Shown here: in pieces, positions 36,120 through 48,600 of the stretch
Layout of the letters: each line of letters opens with the position of its first letter
Position numbering within the stretch: position 1 is the stretch's first letter
NCBI GenBank assembly: GCA_930367205.1
Contig: OV884011.1
Span: 91,869,474 to 91,933,473 of the forward strand
Direction: 5' to 3'
Length of the DNA: 64,000 bases
Origin: Acanthosoma haemorrhoidale
Lineage: Eukaryota > Arthropoda > Insecta > Hemiptera > Acanthosomatidae
The notes under the pieces: model-generated
The model's database searches: none
Told to the model about the DNA's origin: nothing
What the model saw: the letters and a program-made list of their open reading frames with translations, nothing else
Program-made: the position numbers and the translations under genes

Positions 36120-36720
36120 TGAGGGCCCGACAGCACGGATACAGATAAAGGTTCTGAATCAGTTATTAATCTCCAGAGGTGTCCGTAACCATGGAACGGA
36201 GATAAGGCTGAATTGTTACCCAGTTGGTCTAAGTTAGCCCGCAATACCGGCAAGGCATCTCACAAAGAGCAAAACCAGGTAAATTATTACGCTTAGTAGT
36301 CTCCTTGTGGCACTCACTGTGGTTTTTAATGCAATCCGTGCTGAGAAATAGATTAATTTTCGAAATATAATGATTTAATTATTTATACATTTATTATTAC
36401 TGAACCCTTTTAACACGATGTGTAACTGGCAGATCTATTAAGTTCAAATTTGTTGGTGAGATTCCACGGAAGTTTAGCATATTTTTAACAGTCATCGGTA
36501 GCGTTTTCCAATGCACAGGCATGCCCTTCTGATAATCTTCAATTTTTTGTGAAATGGACAATGTTACAGCAAATGTTGTAGTCAGTCGTTCTTTGCAAGA
36601 GCCGCAAGTCTAGGGTACGAGGTTTAATAGAAGGAGGGAGTAGGTAAGAGCGGAGTGTCCCTGTGTGGGTGTGTGTGTCCATCCGTGGCACAGTTTTCGT
36701 GGCGTTAAGCTTTCTCATTT
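36120..36720. promoter_or_regulatory. Two mid-G+C patches, possible cis-regulatory sequence
   Basis: Patches at about 36120-36300 and 36580-36720 are less A+T-rich than their surroundings. The second ends with a short GT-rich run (gtgtgggtgtgtgtgtcc, 36663-36680) and a pyrimidine tract plus CAG that resembles a splice acceptor at about 36708-36723. No exon follows that I can recognise. Confidence 0.2.
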
Positions 36721-37143
36721 TCAGATATCTCCAAACTTCAAAGGGCCTATAATAACGTTCTTATTTATTTTGATTGATGCTATTTCCAAACAAGTTTTAT
36801 GTTCCTCAGCTTTGTGAATTATCATGTCGTAAGAATAACGTTTGGTGATACAATATAGGTACAATGATTTCACAGAATGTGGACCAAAACCAAAAAGGGG
36901 AGGAGATCGTGGAAGATCCGGATTACAGCATTTGAAATAAATGTCTCCTCCACTAACCAACGCCAAACAAATCTAACCACCATGTGCAAGTCTTAAAAAA
37001 TATAACTATACTATTGTTGGTACACCTGTACATTCACAGCCGCCATAAGTACCCTTTTCAAATAATCTTCTGAAATGCTTACACAAAAAGACTAACGGAT
37101 TTCGTCCCTTTACTAAGTGTCCAGCTCAGATTCAATACTTCAA

Positions 37144-37205
37144 TTGCTTAATAGCACTAAGTTAATCAAGTAATTAAAAAAAAAGTGGCGTATTTTCGTT
37201 TTTTT
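37144..37205 (+). repeat. Local direct repeat, unit 1 (pair with 37681-37745)
   Basis: About 62 bases, nearly identical to 37681-37745 (shared words taatagcactaagt, aatcaagtaattaaaaaa, agtggcgtattttcgttttt), 537 bp apart in direct orientation. Same arrangement as the 13.1/13.5 kb pair but an unrelated sequence. Confidence 0.85.
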
Positions 37206-37680
37206 AGCGGTACAATATGACCTCAGCGTGTAATATGCTTATTTATTTTTGTAGGATAACGTCTTTATTGGTGGCGCCCCTTCTTGTAAGTGGTCGGCTG
37301 GTGGGAAAGAAGCACTTTTCTGTTTTATACAGATGAATTAAATTGAATTCTATGTTCAAAGTGCCGATTACAAAACGCTCGTTACTTTTCGCCACACTAA
37401 TGGGACCGAGGGAAATAACTGCCCTCAAAAGGTCAACATTACTCTCAAGGTTTTCATAAACCTTGTAGATTTTAAATTACAACCACTCAGGTATACTTAA
37501 ATTACCGTTAATTAGTGGAGAAGTCCGTACATATATATTATATTCCCATAATAATCCAACACAGAATAATTGTATCTGGAACACACCACAAGTATTACAT
37601 AATTATTAAAATAATAGGTAAAACACATGAGCATTTACAATGAATTAGATTATAAACACAAATACCTACATTACATTACA

Positions 37681-37745
37681 TTGCTTTAATAGCACTAAGT
37701 AAATCAAGTAATTAAAAAAATAAGTGGCGTATTTTCGTTTTTTTA
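37681..37745 (+). repeat. Local direct repeat, unit 2 (pair with 37144-37205)
   Basis: Second unit, differing by a few substitutions and one or two single-base indels in A-runs. Confidence 0.85.
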
Positions 37746-38419
37746 CATACCGACTACCTAACATGCAGTAGCGGAGGTAAGAATTATGAAACCTTATTAT
37801 TTACAATCACAAGGCTTTTGTTATGTTTAACATGGTATGTCTTTACTCTAATACCAAAAACTATTTTCGATCCTTTCTTAAAACCATAAATAAACATGAC
37901 TGAGTGAATTAAGGAAGGGGTAACAGAACCAATCCGCATAAAACTAAATATAAACCTATGATTTAAAAATAAACAATATTCTACTTACGCAGACTTTAAT
38001 TATTATAGTGGATTCACTCTGCTTTTCATAAACTATATACATGAACTTAAAATTAACTAACACTCTATAACATACACATATACTCAACAACATACAAAGT
38101 ACCTAACGCTACCTTTATAATAATGGCATCCCTCAAGCCTCTGCCCTTAGGCAAAACAAAGAACACCATTTCTCTTCCTTGCGGCAACATGGCAGAAGGA
38201 TTTACCCTTTTTATAGTCCTTTGACACATTACCAACCACCAGCCAACATGGGTGGCTAATATAGTGTACCTTTTCTTTTATTGTTCATTCGTAATCTTTC
38301 TTAATAAGGATTTCAAAACTGTTAATCGTCCATTAACAATATAAAATAGGATTGAATTGTACACTCAAGTATCAATAAGTAAGTTGTTTTCTTTGATTAC
38401 TTGAGAATACTCCCCTCCG
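37746..38419. other. A+T-rich non-coding sequence with a G+C-richer patch
   Basis: The patch at about 38125-38240 is C-rich. No gene or repeat recognised. Confidence 0.4.
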
Positions 38420-38580
38420 ATAAATGAATGCCAGTAACAGATGAGTTTAAAAATGGAAGTCAGATGCAAGGGGGAAGTTTGGATCCCAAAAGCATTTGAC
38501 CCGCATGGCCGTAGGGAGGGGGATTTCTTTCGAGCCCTAGAACCCTTTCAAGTGCTTGGCCGCACGCTATCGGTATATAC
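38420..38580. promoter_or_regulatory. G+C-richer island carrying the first part of an 81-codon open frame
   Basis: An ATG-initiated plus-strand frame (38441-38686, 81 codons) crosses this island. Its first 45 codons use mixed third positions, but the product has no domain I recognise. The island also contains an NK-2-like TCAAGTG (38548-38554). I weigh it as regulatory or neutral sequence rather than a gene; a short unrecognised gene cannot be excluded. Confidence 0.2.
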
Positions 38581-39956
38581 AACTTATCGAAAAAACTTAT
38601 TTCAAGTTGGAATCGAGAGGAAATACAAAAAATATCCGTATACCATTTTATTTGTTTTAGACACTAATTCCATCTATACCAAGTGATATTTGATCGTCTT
38701 TTTGTTTTCGGCAACACAAATCTAATACAAATCTGCCATTCAAATTGAAATAAAAAACGATTTCATCGAAGATGATTAATAAAAGATTTTTTTACCTTAA
38801 TGGTGGTGTCCAACAATTCAGGTTATTCTATTTAGCATTGATCTATTGTATCACAACGATTAAGTTCTGAATCTTAGTTGCTGACTAAGGTAGGTTAGAA
38901 AAGTTTTCTTATAAATGTTTCTACTCCAAATGAAATTTTACTAATTGTGCATGATGTGTGGAGGTGGAATTATCAATAATCAAAGTAACATATATATATA
39001 TATATTACCCAGCTCCTATAACTAATTGACTTGCAGCTGCGTCTTTATCGTTTACAACATTTACAATGATTTATGGTTTGGTAATGTTATTTACATTTGT
39101 TTTAAATTAATTTACAATATATATGCAATAGAGTATAGGGTATTTTATCTTATGTAGTTAGCGGTCGCTACAATTTCATATAGAGATGAACCAAATTTAA
39201 GGAACTAACAAAAATCAGAAAGAAATCTCATGCTTCAAGAACGATTAGATGTGATGAAGATGAAGCAGAGTGATAAATACTGTTACTATGATTCCCTATT
39301 AGAATGGAGACTTTACCAAATGCATATAAACTGAGTTAAAATATTTTACAGCTTTCTCCATAGCAGTAGTGTCAATTTTTTTCATATGCTAGAAATTTAA
39401 ATGAATGGAATTAGGGATGGGATGGGAACTCTTAGTTTCTAATCAATGACTTTTACAATTCATGATTAAAAAAAAAAATACACCAGAAAATGGCCAATTC
39501 TCAATTGTACGATATTCGATTCTCCATTACAAGCAGATGTTTATTCCCCAAGAGAAAAGTGCACACAAATAGCTTTTGTCCCTCGATCATTTATAAATGT
39601 ATTCCTGACCGGCTTTTAAGAGTTTATTTGTTTGCTATGTTATCTATTTTAGTGCTACTTTTAACTTAAAAAGAATTGAACTCATTGCTTGTTTGTTTTT
39701 CAAAACCTGTTTATTTTGATGTATTTGTTAGGATTTACACTATTTAGAATATGCAATGAAACTTCAGGAAGTTTTTTTCAGGCAATGAAAGCAGAAAATA
39801 GATTGTACTTTCTCAAATGAACTCATTTGTTACGCATCCCGCTATTTATTGGCCACACAACCCCCACAATATGCATGTGGTTTTTCCCATAAATAACCCC
39901 TCCTACATCTAATCTTTTATTTTTCATTAGTTATTATTAGTTATAATTTATATATA
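38581..39956. other. A+T-rich non-coding sequence with a short TA microsatellite
   Basis: A (TA)n run lies at about 38991-39006. At 39149-39172 a word nearly matches window positions 18-40, and contains the inverted pair TAGCG/CGCTA. No gene seen. Confidence 0.5.
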
Positions 39957-40034
39957 ACTTCTTTATTGTGCTAAAATTACAATCTACCTCATTAGGCAAT
40001 AAGTAATTGAGATAAATGTTCTCATTCATACCAT
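39957..40034 (-). mobile_element. Jockey-type LINE, very short 3' tail copy F
   Basis: About 78 bases of the 3' tail only: on the plus strand cttctttattgtgctaaaat, then tctacctcattaggcaataa, to attcataccat. The terminal AATAAAG (minus strand) and the adjacent base context match copies A and H, placing it in that 3'-end subfamily. An extremely short 5'-truncated insertion. Confidence 0.8.
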
Positions 40035-40379
40035 TCCATCTAATCAGATAACCTTTTAAAATAAAACATAATTTGAATACAAAACATATAAATCCAAAAA
40101 CTAGTAATTTGATCAAGAAGTACGGATTCGTATTTGACATGTTTTACTGTTCCAGAGGTAAAATCCTAACTAACATCGAATCCCATTATTCGAATATAAA
40201 GAAACATTATCTTTAATGAAAGATTTATAATATATTTATATTATTAACCATTCACATGTATCAGCAAGCCTCTCTAGGAATGAATATTATACCGCTTGTA
40301 TACAAACCTTAATAGACATTTGCATGGCAACCAATTTAGAAAATACATATATTCGAGATGTATATTGAAAGGATATATA
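40035..40379. other. A+T-rich spacer, no gene seen
   Basis: No recognised feature. Confidence 0.5.
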
Positions 40380-40760
40380 TCACGTCGTCGATGGTTCGTT
40401 AGGTTTTTACCCCCCTTCCTCTAAGATTCCTGCAGCATTCTTCGCTACGGAGGCACCGAACCGCCCATTCCGTGCCCAACAAATTCTTCCCGGGAAAAAA
40501 AAGCGCCCGCCCCTCCCCCACTCAATCCCTTAACTACGGGGTACTGCTCCCTTGACATTTTATATCGAGGACGATATTCGGTGGTATTTCCCTTTTACGA
40601 CGGGAGCGTCTGCATAAAGCTTTCTGCTCAAATCTTTGCGATAACAGCTAAGCAATCCCGGACGAAACATAAGGGGTCACAATTTGCATAAATATTCTCG
40701 CTTGTTCGCTGCAACGAAAATAGAACAAGAGCTCGCTCTCCGCATAGTGATGTATCAACG
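40380..40760. promoter_or_regulatory. G+C-rich island with POU octamer and GATA-like sites
   Basis: Strong compositional contrast with both flanks. It includes an exact POU octamer ATTTGCAT (40682-40689), a GATAACAG word near 40640, and C-rich blocks at 40409-40420 and 40505-40520. No repeat match and no open frame of note. One of the better candidates for a cis-regulatory module. Confidence 0.35.
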
Positions 40761-42387
40761 CATAGGGTTCATACGTTTAGTTAAGTATAAATGACAATAA
40801 ACCAATACAATAAGAACCAATTGCAGTTTCGCTATTTCCTGCTTATTTAAAACGACCAATTGTGGCGAACAATACGATTGCGAGGTGAAGGATTAATGAG
40901 TATGAAAAAGGAGGTTTACCACTAAACATGTTCGTCTTTTGTTTCTCTTTCTGTTTGCTTTTTGTCTTCATGTTCTAAGATTATGATTGTAAAAATGATC
41001 GAATCGATGTGAAATGAAATTTTGAAATAGAGGTAGTAAATATTTCAATTTTCGTGGGCCACATTCCTTCTCCTACCATTGATGTATATTAAGATTACAC
41101 AACAGACATATCATAGTTTTGTGTTCATTAAGTGCCTTCAAATGTGTAAGCAAAAATTAGTATTCTATCCCTCCGGTTCTTTAAGTCTACAAATATCTAA
41201 GATGCCGGAAAGCAAGGCCGAACTCAGAGCGTAAAATACAATAAGCAAGTTCTGAAAACAATTATGTCTAAAGGAGTCAATAATTTTGCTTTAGTTGCTT
41301 GGCAAACTATCGAGAAAATAATCTGGTTGCTGTAATCAGTTCAAGGGTCGTCTATCCAATGAAATTCATCCGCAGCTTCGCCAGAAAATAAAACGATTTT
41401 TACGTAAACAAGATGCAATCATCAGAAATCTAATCCAACTGGTTTATATAAATTATATATACAAGAATACAAGCCATACACACCTATACACTACAATAGT
41501 CCTAGACTATTTGACAATAATTATTCTTGTTCAGGACCTACACACAGTTCCCAAACTAGATATAAATTACAACTTCAATACAGAGAAGTAACCTCAACTA
41601 CAAACATCTAAGAATCTATAAACTATGCATTCGCTGTTCAAGTCAACGCTGGCTCGACAATTCAAAACTATTTTCCTCAACTTACAGCAAACCTGGCCAC
41701 TTAACTGAGGTATGTATCATCACTCTCATGCAGCATAAACATCCACCATACACATCATAGTGATTCTCAAACTGATATGTACGAGTACTCGAATTTTTTG
41801 TATCAACTCCGTTGTCCATATCTACTTAGGTAAAATTTCTCAACGTTCTAAAGACTGAAAAATCTTTTGTTACATTGAAAATCGAAGCCCAATATCAAAC
41901 AAACATTTAAAGTCAATTCAGGAACACCCTCTTGCCGGAACAATGATATAAACGGCTAAATATTCCTAAGTCACTCAAATCTGCTGGAATTCAATATCGT
42001 TCATACATTGCATCAATTTTTTGCCCCTTCAGAATCGCTCAAGTGAGTGTGGAGCTCCAAGGTAAACTTTTCTGAACTTCTTTTTATTGTTGGTAATGAA
42101 TGCACGCCTCTTCTTGGGAAAACTTGGAATCAGACACCTCAATATGATACCAGCATCAAATATATAAATATGCTTGATTCTACTATAGATAAAATAGTAG
42201 TAGGATACAAATATTTTGACCCAAGATAGGCAGTATCCCTCTGCTCCTTAAAGCTACGAGAAAATTTAAGCTTACATTTTTAAAACTGAGACATTCCGCT
42301 AGCGCTTCATGACAAAGTTAACCACATTTTTTAAACTAAGATATCATATCTTAGCTATGTTATAAGCAAAAATAAGAATATTATAAC

Positions 42388-42390
<3 letters not shown>
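40761..42390. other. A+T-rich non-coding sequence, no gene seen
   Basis: No recognised feature. Confidence 0.5.
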
Positions 42391-42421
<31 letters not shown>

Positions 42422-42460
42422 CTCTTAACCCCCTGAATTTAATACAATATGTGAAAAGGA
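42391..42460 (-). mobile_element. Probable poly(A) tail and 3' end of a retrotransposed element
   Basis: A 27-base T-run (42391-42417) reads as a poly(A) tail on the minus strand. The adjoining bases (ccccctgaatttaatacaat) resemble those beside the 30-base T-run at 52938 (gcccctttaaatttacagac), so the two may be tails of one family. Similarity fades within about 40 bases and no target-site duplication was found here. Confidence 0.35.
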
Positions 42461-43840
42461 ACAAGAATTGACAGTTCTCTCCTCATTCTGCTATGCGCAG
42501 ATGCATTCGAAGGAGGTTGGGTTACATACATAAGATACATAAGATAGTACCCTCTTTACTATATCTCCAGAAAAAGTTGAAGCAGTTAAAGAGGCACCGT
42601 TATCTATCCTTCCGAGATGCAATTCATATATGATGTGTATTTCTACAAGACCTAGCAGGATACAAAAAGTTCCCGGACACCTCAAGGACTTTATCCAATA
42701 CTAAAATAGTTGTTCAACGTTACCATTTTGTGTTTATAATGATTCATATTAATATTAGCTTCAAAAATAAGTGGGGAAGAGTGTTATCATATTCCTTACA
42801 TTGTTTGGTACCTCTAGGCTTATGTTTCATGCAAGGGTAAGGTTGTTTTTACCCTGGATTTCGTGTGTTTATTAATGTTAATTACACAGTTCTTAATTGT
42901 CATGGACTTACTATCAACTTTTCTCCTTGAGCTATGACAATTATTTCCCATTAATTCCAAGTTAGTTTCTATATCAATTATCTTCATAATTTTATTTTAC
43001 TTGTATTTTGTCTTTTTTATCACTTCTTTTCGCTTTTGTTTTATTTTTATTTATTTATCGTGAATTAAATGTATAATAAACCTTTATTCCATAAAAATAT
43101 TATTTATGTAACAACCATACTTTACACTAAGCGTACGGTGCATACAGAAATTAAAATGTTTCAATTCTAGGGATAAAATTGTACAGGGAGGGTGGGAGAA
43201 AAAATAAATAATCTGAGGCACATAAACGCTGTAGTTATTGATAATACTAAAAATATTAGATGTTTTCAGTGTGCTCAAGTCTCAAATCGTTTGGTTTCTT
43301 AATTTAAAAAATATTTTTGTACTTTTTAAAATATGATCCAAATAAATTTTTTCTTTGATGGAAACACCCATTACGGAACCTTGATCCTCTATAATTATAT
43401 TGATTTTTCGTTACTCAACGGTTAAAATTACTTCAACTAATAATGGCTAAATAAAAAAAAATCTATAGTGTTCTGTCTTAGTTGTTTCAGGGCATGTCAT
43501 CCACACGGGTCATTATTGCCTATTTAATAACTTTAGTATCAAGTATACATACATTTAATTCATATACGTACAATAAAAATGTTGGTTTTAATAATAATAA
43601 ATATTACCTTTTGACACATTTGCATGTAAAAAATTATAATAATAAATGTTTCTTCTAAATAATATACGAAACGTTTTTGAATAAAAAAAATTACATAACA
43701 GAAAAATGTTTATTCACATAAAAAATAATTATTATTTCTTCGATTCCTTTCTATGTTTACGTAGATGTTTTTTTAAAGTCACCATTGGCTAATGAAGTAT
43801 AAACGTATGAAGTAATAACTCTTTCCAGACGTTTAGGGAT
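42461..43840. other. A+T-rich non-coding sequence, no gene seen
   Basis: No recognised feature. Confidence 0.5.
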
Positions 43841-44170
43841 AGTTTGAGAAGTGTAATTAACTTTCTAATAAAACGCACCAGAAGTTCGTTGGAGTTTCGA
43901 AAAATCGACCCTTTGATAAAAGTTACGGAGTCTCGAAATGGAGGTCCCAATTAAAGGCAAACTTCATAATTAAAATTCTTCCCTTTAAAAATTGATTTTG
44001 ATTAAAATTCCAGAGTCTCATATTTGCATTGAATAATGGGAGTCCGTCTCGCTTCCCTTAAAATATAGAATACATGGGATAAAGTACAAAGTAGGAACAG
44101 GAGCGTTAACCTAACTTGTTAATTAACCAGTTGGAATTCCTTTTGTTTTTTTGAGGTCATGGTTTTGTAA
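43841..44170. promoter_or_regulatory. Mixed-composition island dense in TAAT sites, with POU octamer
   Basis: Contains GTAATTAAC, ATAATTAAAA, GTTAATTAACC (palindromic) and an exact octamer ATTTGCAT (44022-44029). The second exact octamer of the window lies in the 40.4-kb island. Apparently single-copy. Confidence 0.25.
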
Positions 44171-46969
44171 CGTAATTTCAATCTAGGTTGTTGTTTTATT
44201 AGATAGCATTTTATAAATCAAACTCAGTTTTTATTACTGGCTATTTCTATATATCCCTTAAGTTCACATTTTTATGTCAAAACACTAAAGGTACTTGAAC
44301 CGCAACTTTTCATTGTTAGATTAGATTAAACTTTTACATATGGATCCGTCCTCACAGCCTCAAACTCATATTCTTAGAGGCTCAAACCGGAATCAATATG
44401 AAACCTTGAGCACTTGTATTTCAATAATTTGTATGTTTGCAGGGGCTCCCTAACCAACAAGGGCTACCTTCTAATATAAGCAACCCAAAGAGCTATGTAT
44501 CGTTTGTCTTGGTGACCCGGAACTGGACCGCTGACACCTCTTTTCGTATTTCTGCCTTGATGTAGGCTTTTTTGACAGTCCTAGCCCAGTTAGCAGCTTC
44601 AATCGTAACCATGGGTGAAAGTATGTCTCCATTCCATATTTTTTTTGATTTTTTTCCCTCCTGTCATGTGAATGTTGGCGCTCTTCAAGAATAAACAGTA
44701 GAACTTCATAAACACAAAGGACTTAACTAAACCGTCACATTCTCCACCACCCCGTGTCAGCATCCACTAAGCCTTACTGTTCTATACCCCAATGCATATT
44801 CCATCAAAACGTATATGGTCACTCGTATCCGCCGATACAATAATAGTTTATTCACTGCTTAAACCTTACTTGAAACCAGTTCAGGAAGTCTGATTAGTAG
44901 CTCAAATAGGTTACTTAATTTCATATATAAAATAAGATTTTTTAGTTTTATTATTGGGGCAGGAATCAATTAAGGTCCTCTAATTTCACGTTTCCGTGCC
45001 ACTGTTAGTTCTTTATTGTGAAGGGGCACGACGACCAACTCCGATACCAACAATTTTGCTGGATTTTGAACATCTGTCGGGAGGTTAGAAATATATTAAC
45101 TACCAACCAGCATATGTACGTTCAACATACACTTTCAACACAACATATTGCCGACAAGGTTGTGACTGAAGTTGATCGCTTGTTAGGGGTTCCTTGTCAC
45201 GTTCAATAATGTTGTCATTTTTAATTTATTAATTATTTGTTTCAGTGTCATGCGTTTTTTTTCTAATAATCTTATATTCTCCTTTGAATAATTGAGTTTT
45301 AAGATTTCAACGAAACCTCGAGAAAACTCCACAAATAATATAAAAATATTATTTTGAGTCCGCAAAATCAATTAATCTAGACGAGGAAGCAATAAAAAGT
45401 TTTCGAGAGAGCTAATTAAAATGAATGCGTCCATACACAATGCTTCATATAGTTATTTAAAATGTTAGCACTTAATACGTTTGTATATCCTAATACGTTA
45501 GCAAAAGGCAGAGTGCCCAAGAAATAGCAACTACAAAGTTAATTAACTTTAATTTTCCAGCATCGAATAAAAAACGTTCAAAATATACAAACGGTTTCAC
45601 CACAAATTGTTTTATTTAACGAACACCTATTGTGAACAGCCCCCTTTCCAATCGCTTTAGTATTAATAAAGCGCAGGCTTAATTTTAAACGAACCGGAAA
45701 TTTTATCGGCTTTTAGTTAAGAGAGATAGTATTGTATATGCGAAAATCCTCATGAAAAATAGAAGAATTATTAAATTATTTGTTTAGGCTAATTGGAGCT
45801 GTTAATATGTATACAATAAGTAATGTATGTTGTGATGTGTAATTTTCTTTATAAATTGTAAAACAACTAAATGTAGTTAGTATTAGTATTAGGTTTACTT
45901 GATGCACAGTCAAATGAATAATACAAATTACAAATGTATCAATATAAATCGTTATTCTTGTCTAACCGAATTTCGTTTGTAAATAGAATGATAGGGAAAT
46001 TATCTTATAACAATCTCATATTAAATTATCAAATTATTGTTGTAAAAATAAATTTAAACAGTTAAAATCATAGCAAAACACTTTTATTGTTTGTATAAAA
46101 AACAATATCTTCTAAATACGCGACAATATAAAACTCTTTAATTTGTAGGCGATTCGAGCACACATTCAACATAATTTCGGGGTTCTCAAATCGTTTAGGC
46201 GAATGATACTAAGCTCATTTCTGTTAGGTTTAACGTTAATAGAAAACATTCCTGAGTTGATACTTACTAGCTAATGGTCCTGGATCCCATAGTTTACAAT
46301 ATCAAAGTAAAATACTATTGTCACAGCTATTCAAAACGTATATCAAATACCAGGTTTTCTCATGTATTAACACACATAAAACATCGGTAAGATATAGTCA
46401 TCAATTACGACTAAAACTACGTTTATACGATAATCGACAACGTAGGAAACCGATGGTATTCAGTTTACTATAGATCTTACTTAAGTAGTGTCAGACTTAT
46501 ATCAAAATCGCTCCAGTATATGTGTACTAAGTGTGAGAATACAACAAAGTTTACATTTTTATTAATATAAACGAGTACAATTTTAAGTGCATATTTGAGG
46601 GGTGAATGTCAGAGTTTTTTAAGTCCCATCATCAATACAGTTTCTGGGGAAGATAACAGCCAAAAAAAGAAAAAGGGAACTATTGAAGTTGTAACTTAGT
46701 TCGCGTGCTTGTTGACAGTCAAGCCCTTCTGGATAGTGTTTCAGAACTGTAAGAATTGTTGAAAATGTGACTTATTCCACTGAGGCTTTAACCCCCTCAT
46801 TTTTATAGTAAATTTAGTGTGGAAATAATTATATTTCAATTATTTTAAAAATGAATTTTTACTTACGCCTTTTTTTTGTTTTTTTTGTTTCATTATCAGT
46901 TAATTGATGAGGTATTTATCTATTGGTGAGGCATGGGATACAATGTTACGAACACCCTGTAATGTTACG
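44171..46969. other. A+T-rich non-coding sequence with weak mid-G+C patches
   Basis: Patches near 44340-44640 and 44990-45210 are less A+T-rich. A 63-codon plus-strand frame (45018-45209) in the second has protein-like composition but no family I can name. Nothing else was recognised. Confidence 0.4.
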
Positions 46970-47115
46970 AAGAAAGCTGACAGGTGACGATGACAGCCTA
47001 TTCTGCTGGAGGGAGGGGAGTCCTCTCGACGCCCATCACATTGTCAGCCACGGTCATTGTGATGGCATGGATAGGCCCCGGTGAAAATTACCTAATATCA
47101 CTCCGCGAGCATAAA
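46970..47115. promoter_or_regulatory. Short G+C-richer island
   Basis: About 145 bases with clear contrast to their flanks and no repeat match. It contains the imperfect inverted words CATCACATTGTCA and ATTGTGATGG. Function unknown. Confidence 0.2.
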
Positions 47116-47215
47116 AATTTTCTTTTTCTCAAAATAAAAATAGTGCATAACCCAACAAATAAATAAATGTTAATGAGAACTCCTATTTGATGTATCGTTA
47201 GTTATTTTTTTAAAA

Positions 47216-47339
47216 GAGTTGTTCAACAATTTATAGGCAATAAAAAGGTTACATAACTAGTATGAATGAAAACATTTATCATAACCACTTATTGCCCAAT
47301 GAGGCAGCGTGTAATTTTATCATAATAAAGTTGTTGAAT
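47216..47339 (+). mobile_element. Jockey 3' tail copy G, in fold-back arrangement
   Basis: The plus strand at about 47256-47339 is the family tail (tatgaatgaaaacattta, cttattgcccaatgaggcag, aataaagttgttgaa). Immediately left, 47216-47250 resembles the same terminal bases in the opposite orientation (TTCAACAA at 47222-47229 against TTGTTGAA at 47331-47338). The result is two tail ends facing each other. Confidence 0.6.
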
Positions 47340-48159
47340 AATTTTAATTAGTCAAACAATTTTGTAAGGGAAGCAAATCAGTTCAATTATTTCTTCTAAA
47401 AATTAGCCTGGGTAAGATGGACCTGGCTGCTTGGATAACTAAAGCACGACTGTGATAAAAGGTATTCGCCGTTTGAAAAGAAAATATTGGATTATACAAT
47501 TAGTTGCTATATGCCCCCATTAAATGCTGGGGAATGAATTTCTATGTAGATAAACATCCAACCAGTAGAAAAATAGTCGTTGAAAAAAACATTAATACGA
47601 TCAGTCATTTATTAAAATATGTTAATATATCGCACCTCTTCAACGAGCAATACAGTTTATCATTCGTGCTGTCTTCGTAAATCTTGAACCAAATACATCA
47701 AACATTGAACGCCGACATTAAATAATTTCAATACAAAAAAGTTTTCGTTAAAAAATGGAACATTTTTATTTTCCAAAGTAAGGAGTACGGCTTGTACTCA
47801 AGAAAACATTGGATATGAAATGAGGAAAAATTTAATGGCCTGCTGACATGGCTTTCTCTTCACAATGGTTATTGCGTGATAGTAATAATAAACTATTACT
47901 CAATGCTGGCAGTAGTATATAAAAATTATTTTCTCTTTACAATAACACTACAAGAGAGTAATTTATTTAATATAAGCTTCAGAAAATTAATGTATGCATA
48001 CTTCTACTAATAGGAAAGAATCATAGCTTCTGAAGTGTTAAACAGCATCTTTCTTAGCTTGAATATGAGAAACATTAAAAAATAACTAAACGGTCCTGGA
48101 TTTTCACGTTTTTTCCTCTCTTTACATTGCATTATTCGTATATATACATATATTTACGC
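47340..48159. other. A+T-rich non-coding sequence, no gene seen
   Basis: No recognised feature. Confidence 0.5.
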
Positions 48160-48600
48160 CCACCGTAGACCATACAGGCACAGGCACAAAGAATAAAGAC
48201 GATCGCCTTCCCCTTTACATGATTCAAAATAGTCTCTCCCTTCAGACTGGGCAATCATAGCAATAACAGTCAGCTAACACGAACTGTGGCTATAAAATAC
48301 GAAGGTTTTTTTTTCTACGTGATGTGCGAACGATTTTTACCCATGTTTGTAATATCCGACATGATGATAAAGTCCTCAGGTAAATAAGGATAGAGGAAGG
48401 TGGTGAAAACGGGCTCAATACAGCAACGCCCCCCCCCCCCCGTGTCAGAGCAGGAAGTAATATGGCAAGGTAATTTCCTACTTCCACACTCGACATTCGG
48501 CGAGATAAACCTTTCTGTGGAGTAGCCAATAGCTAATTGTCGTCCGGTCGCCGTCAACAACTAACATTACAAAGGAATCCCCTGTTGGCGTGAAAAGTCG
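48160..48600. promoter_or_regulatory. Mid-G+C region with a C-homopolymer
   Basis: Two patches (48160-48290 and 48360-48600) are less A+T-rich. A run of 13 C lies at 48429-48441. Minus-strand frames of about 80 codons overlap in two registers across the second patch and have no recognised content. Confidence 0.2.

Noticed and set aside
36708..36723. Splice-acceptor-like pyrimidine tract plus CAG
   Set aside because: No coding exon follows; such words are frequent.
38441..38686. 81-codon ATG-initiated frame in a G+C-richer island
   Set aside because: The product is unrecognised, and the second half is ordinary A+T-rich sequence. Kept only as an island.
45018..45209. 63-codon frame with protein-like composition
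   Set aside because: I could not tie it to any transposase or host family; too short to defend as a gene.
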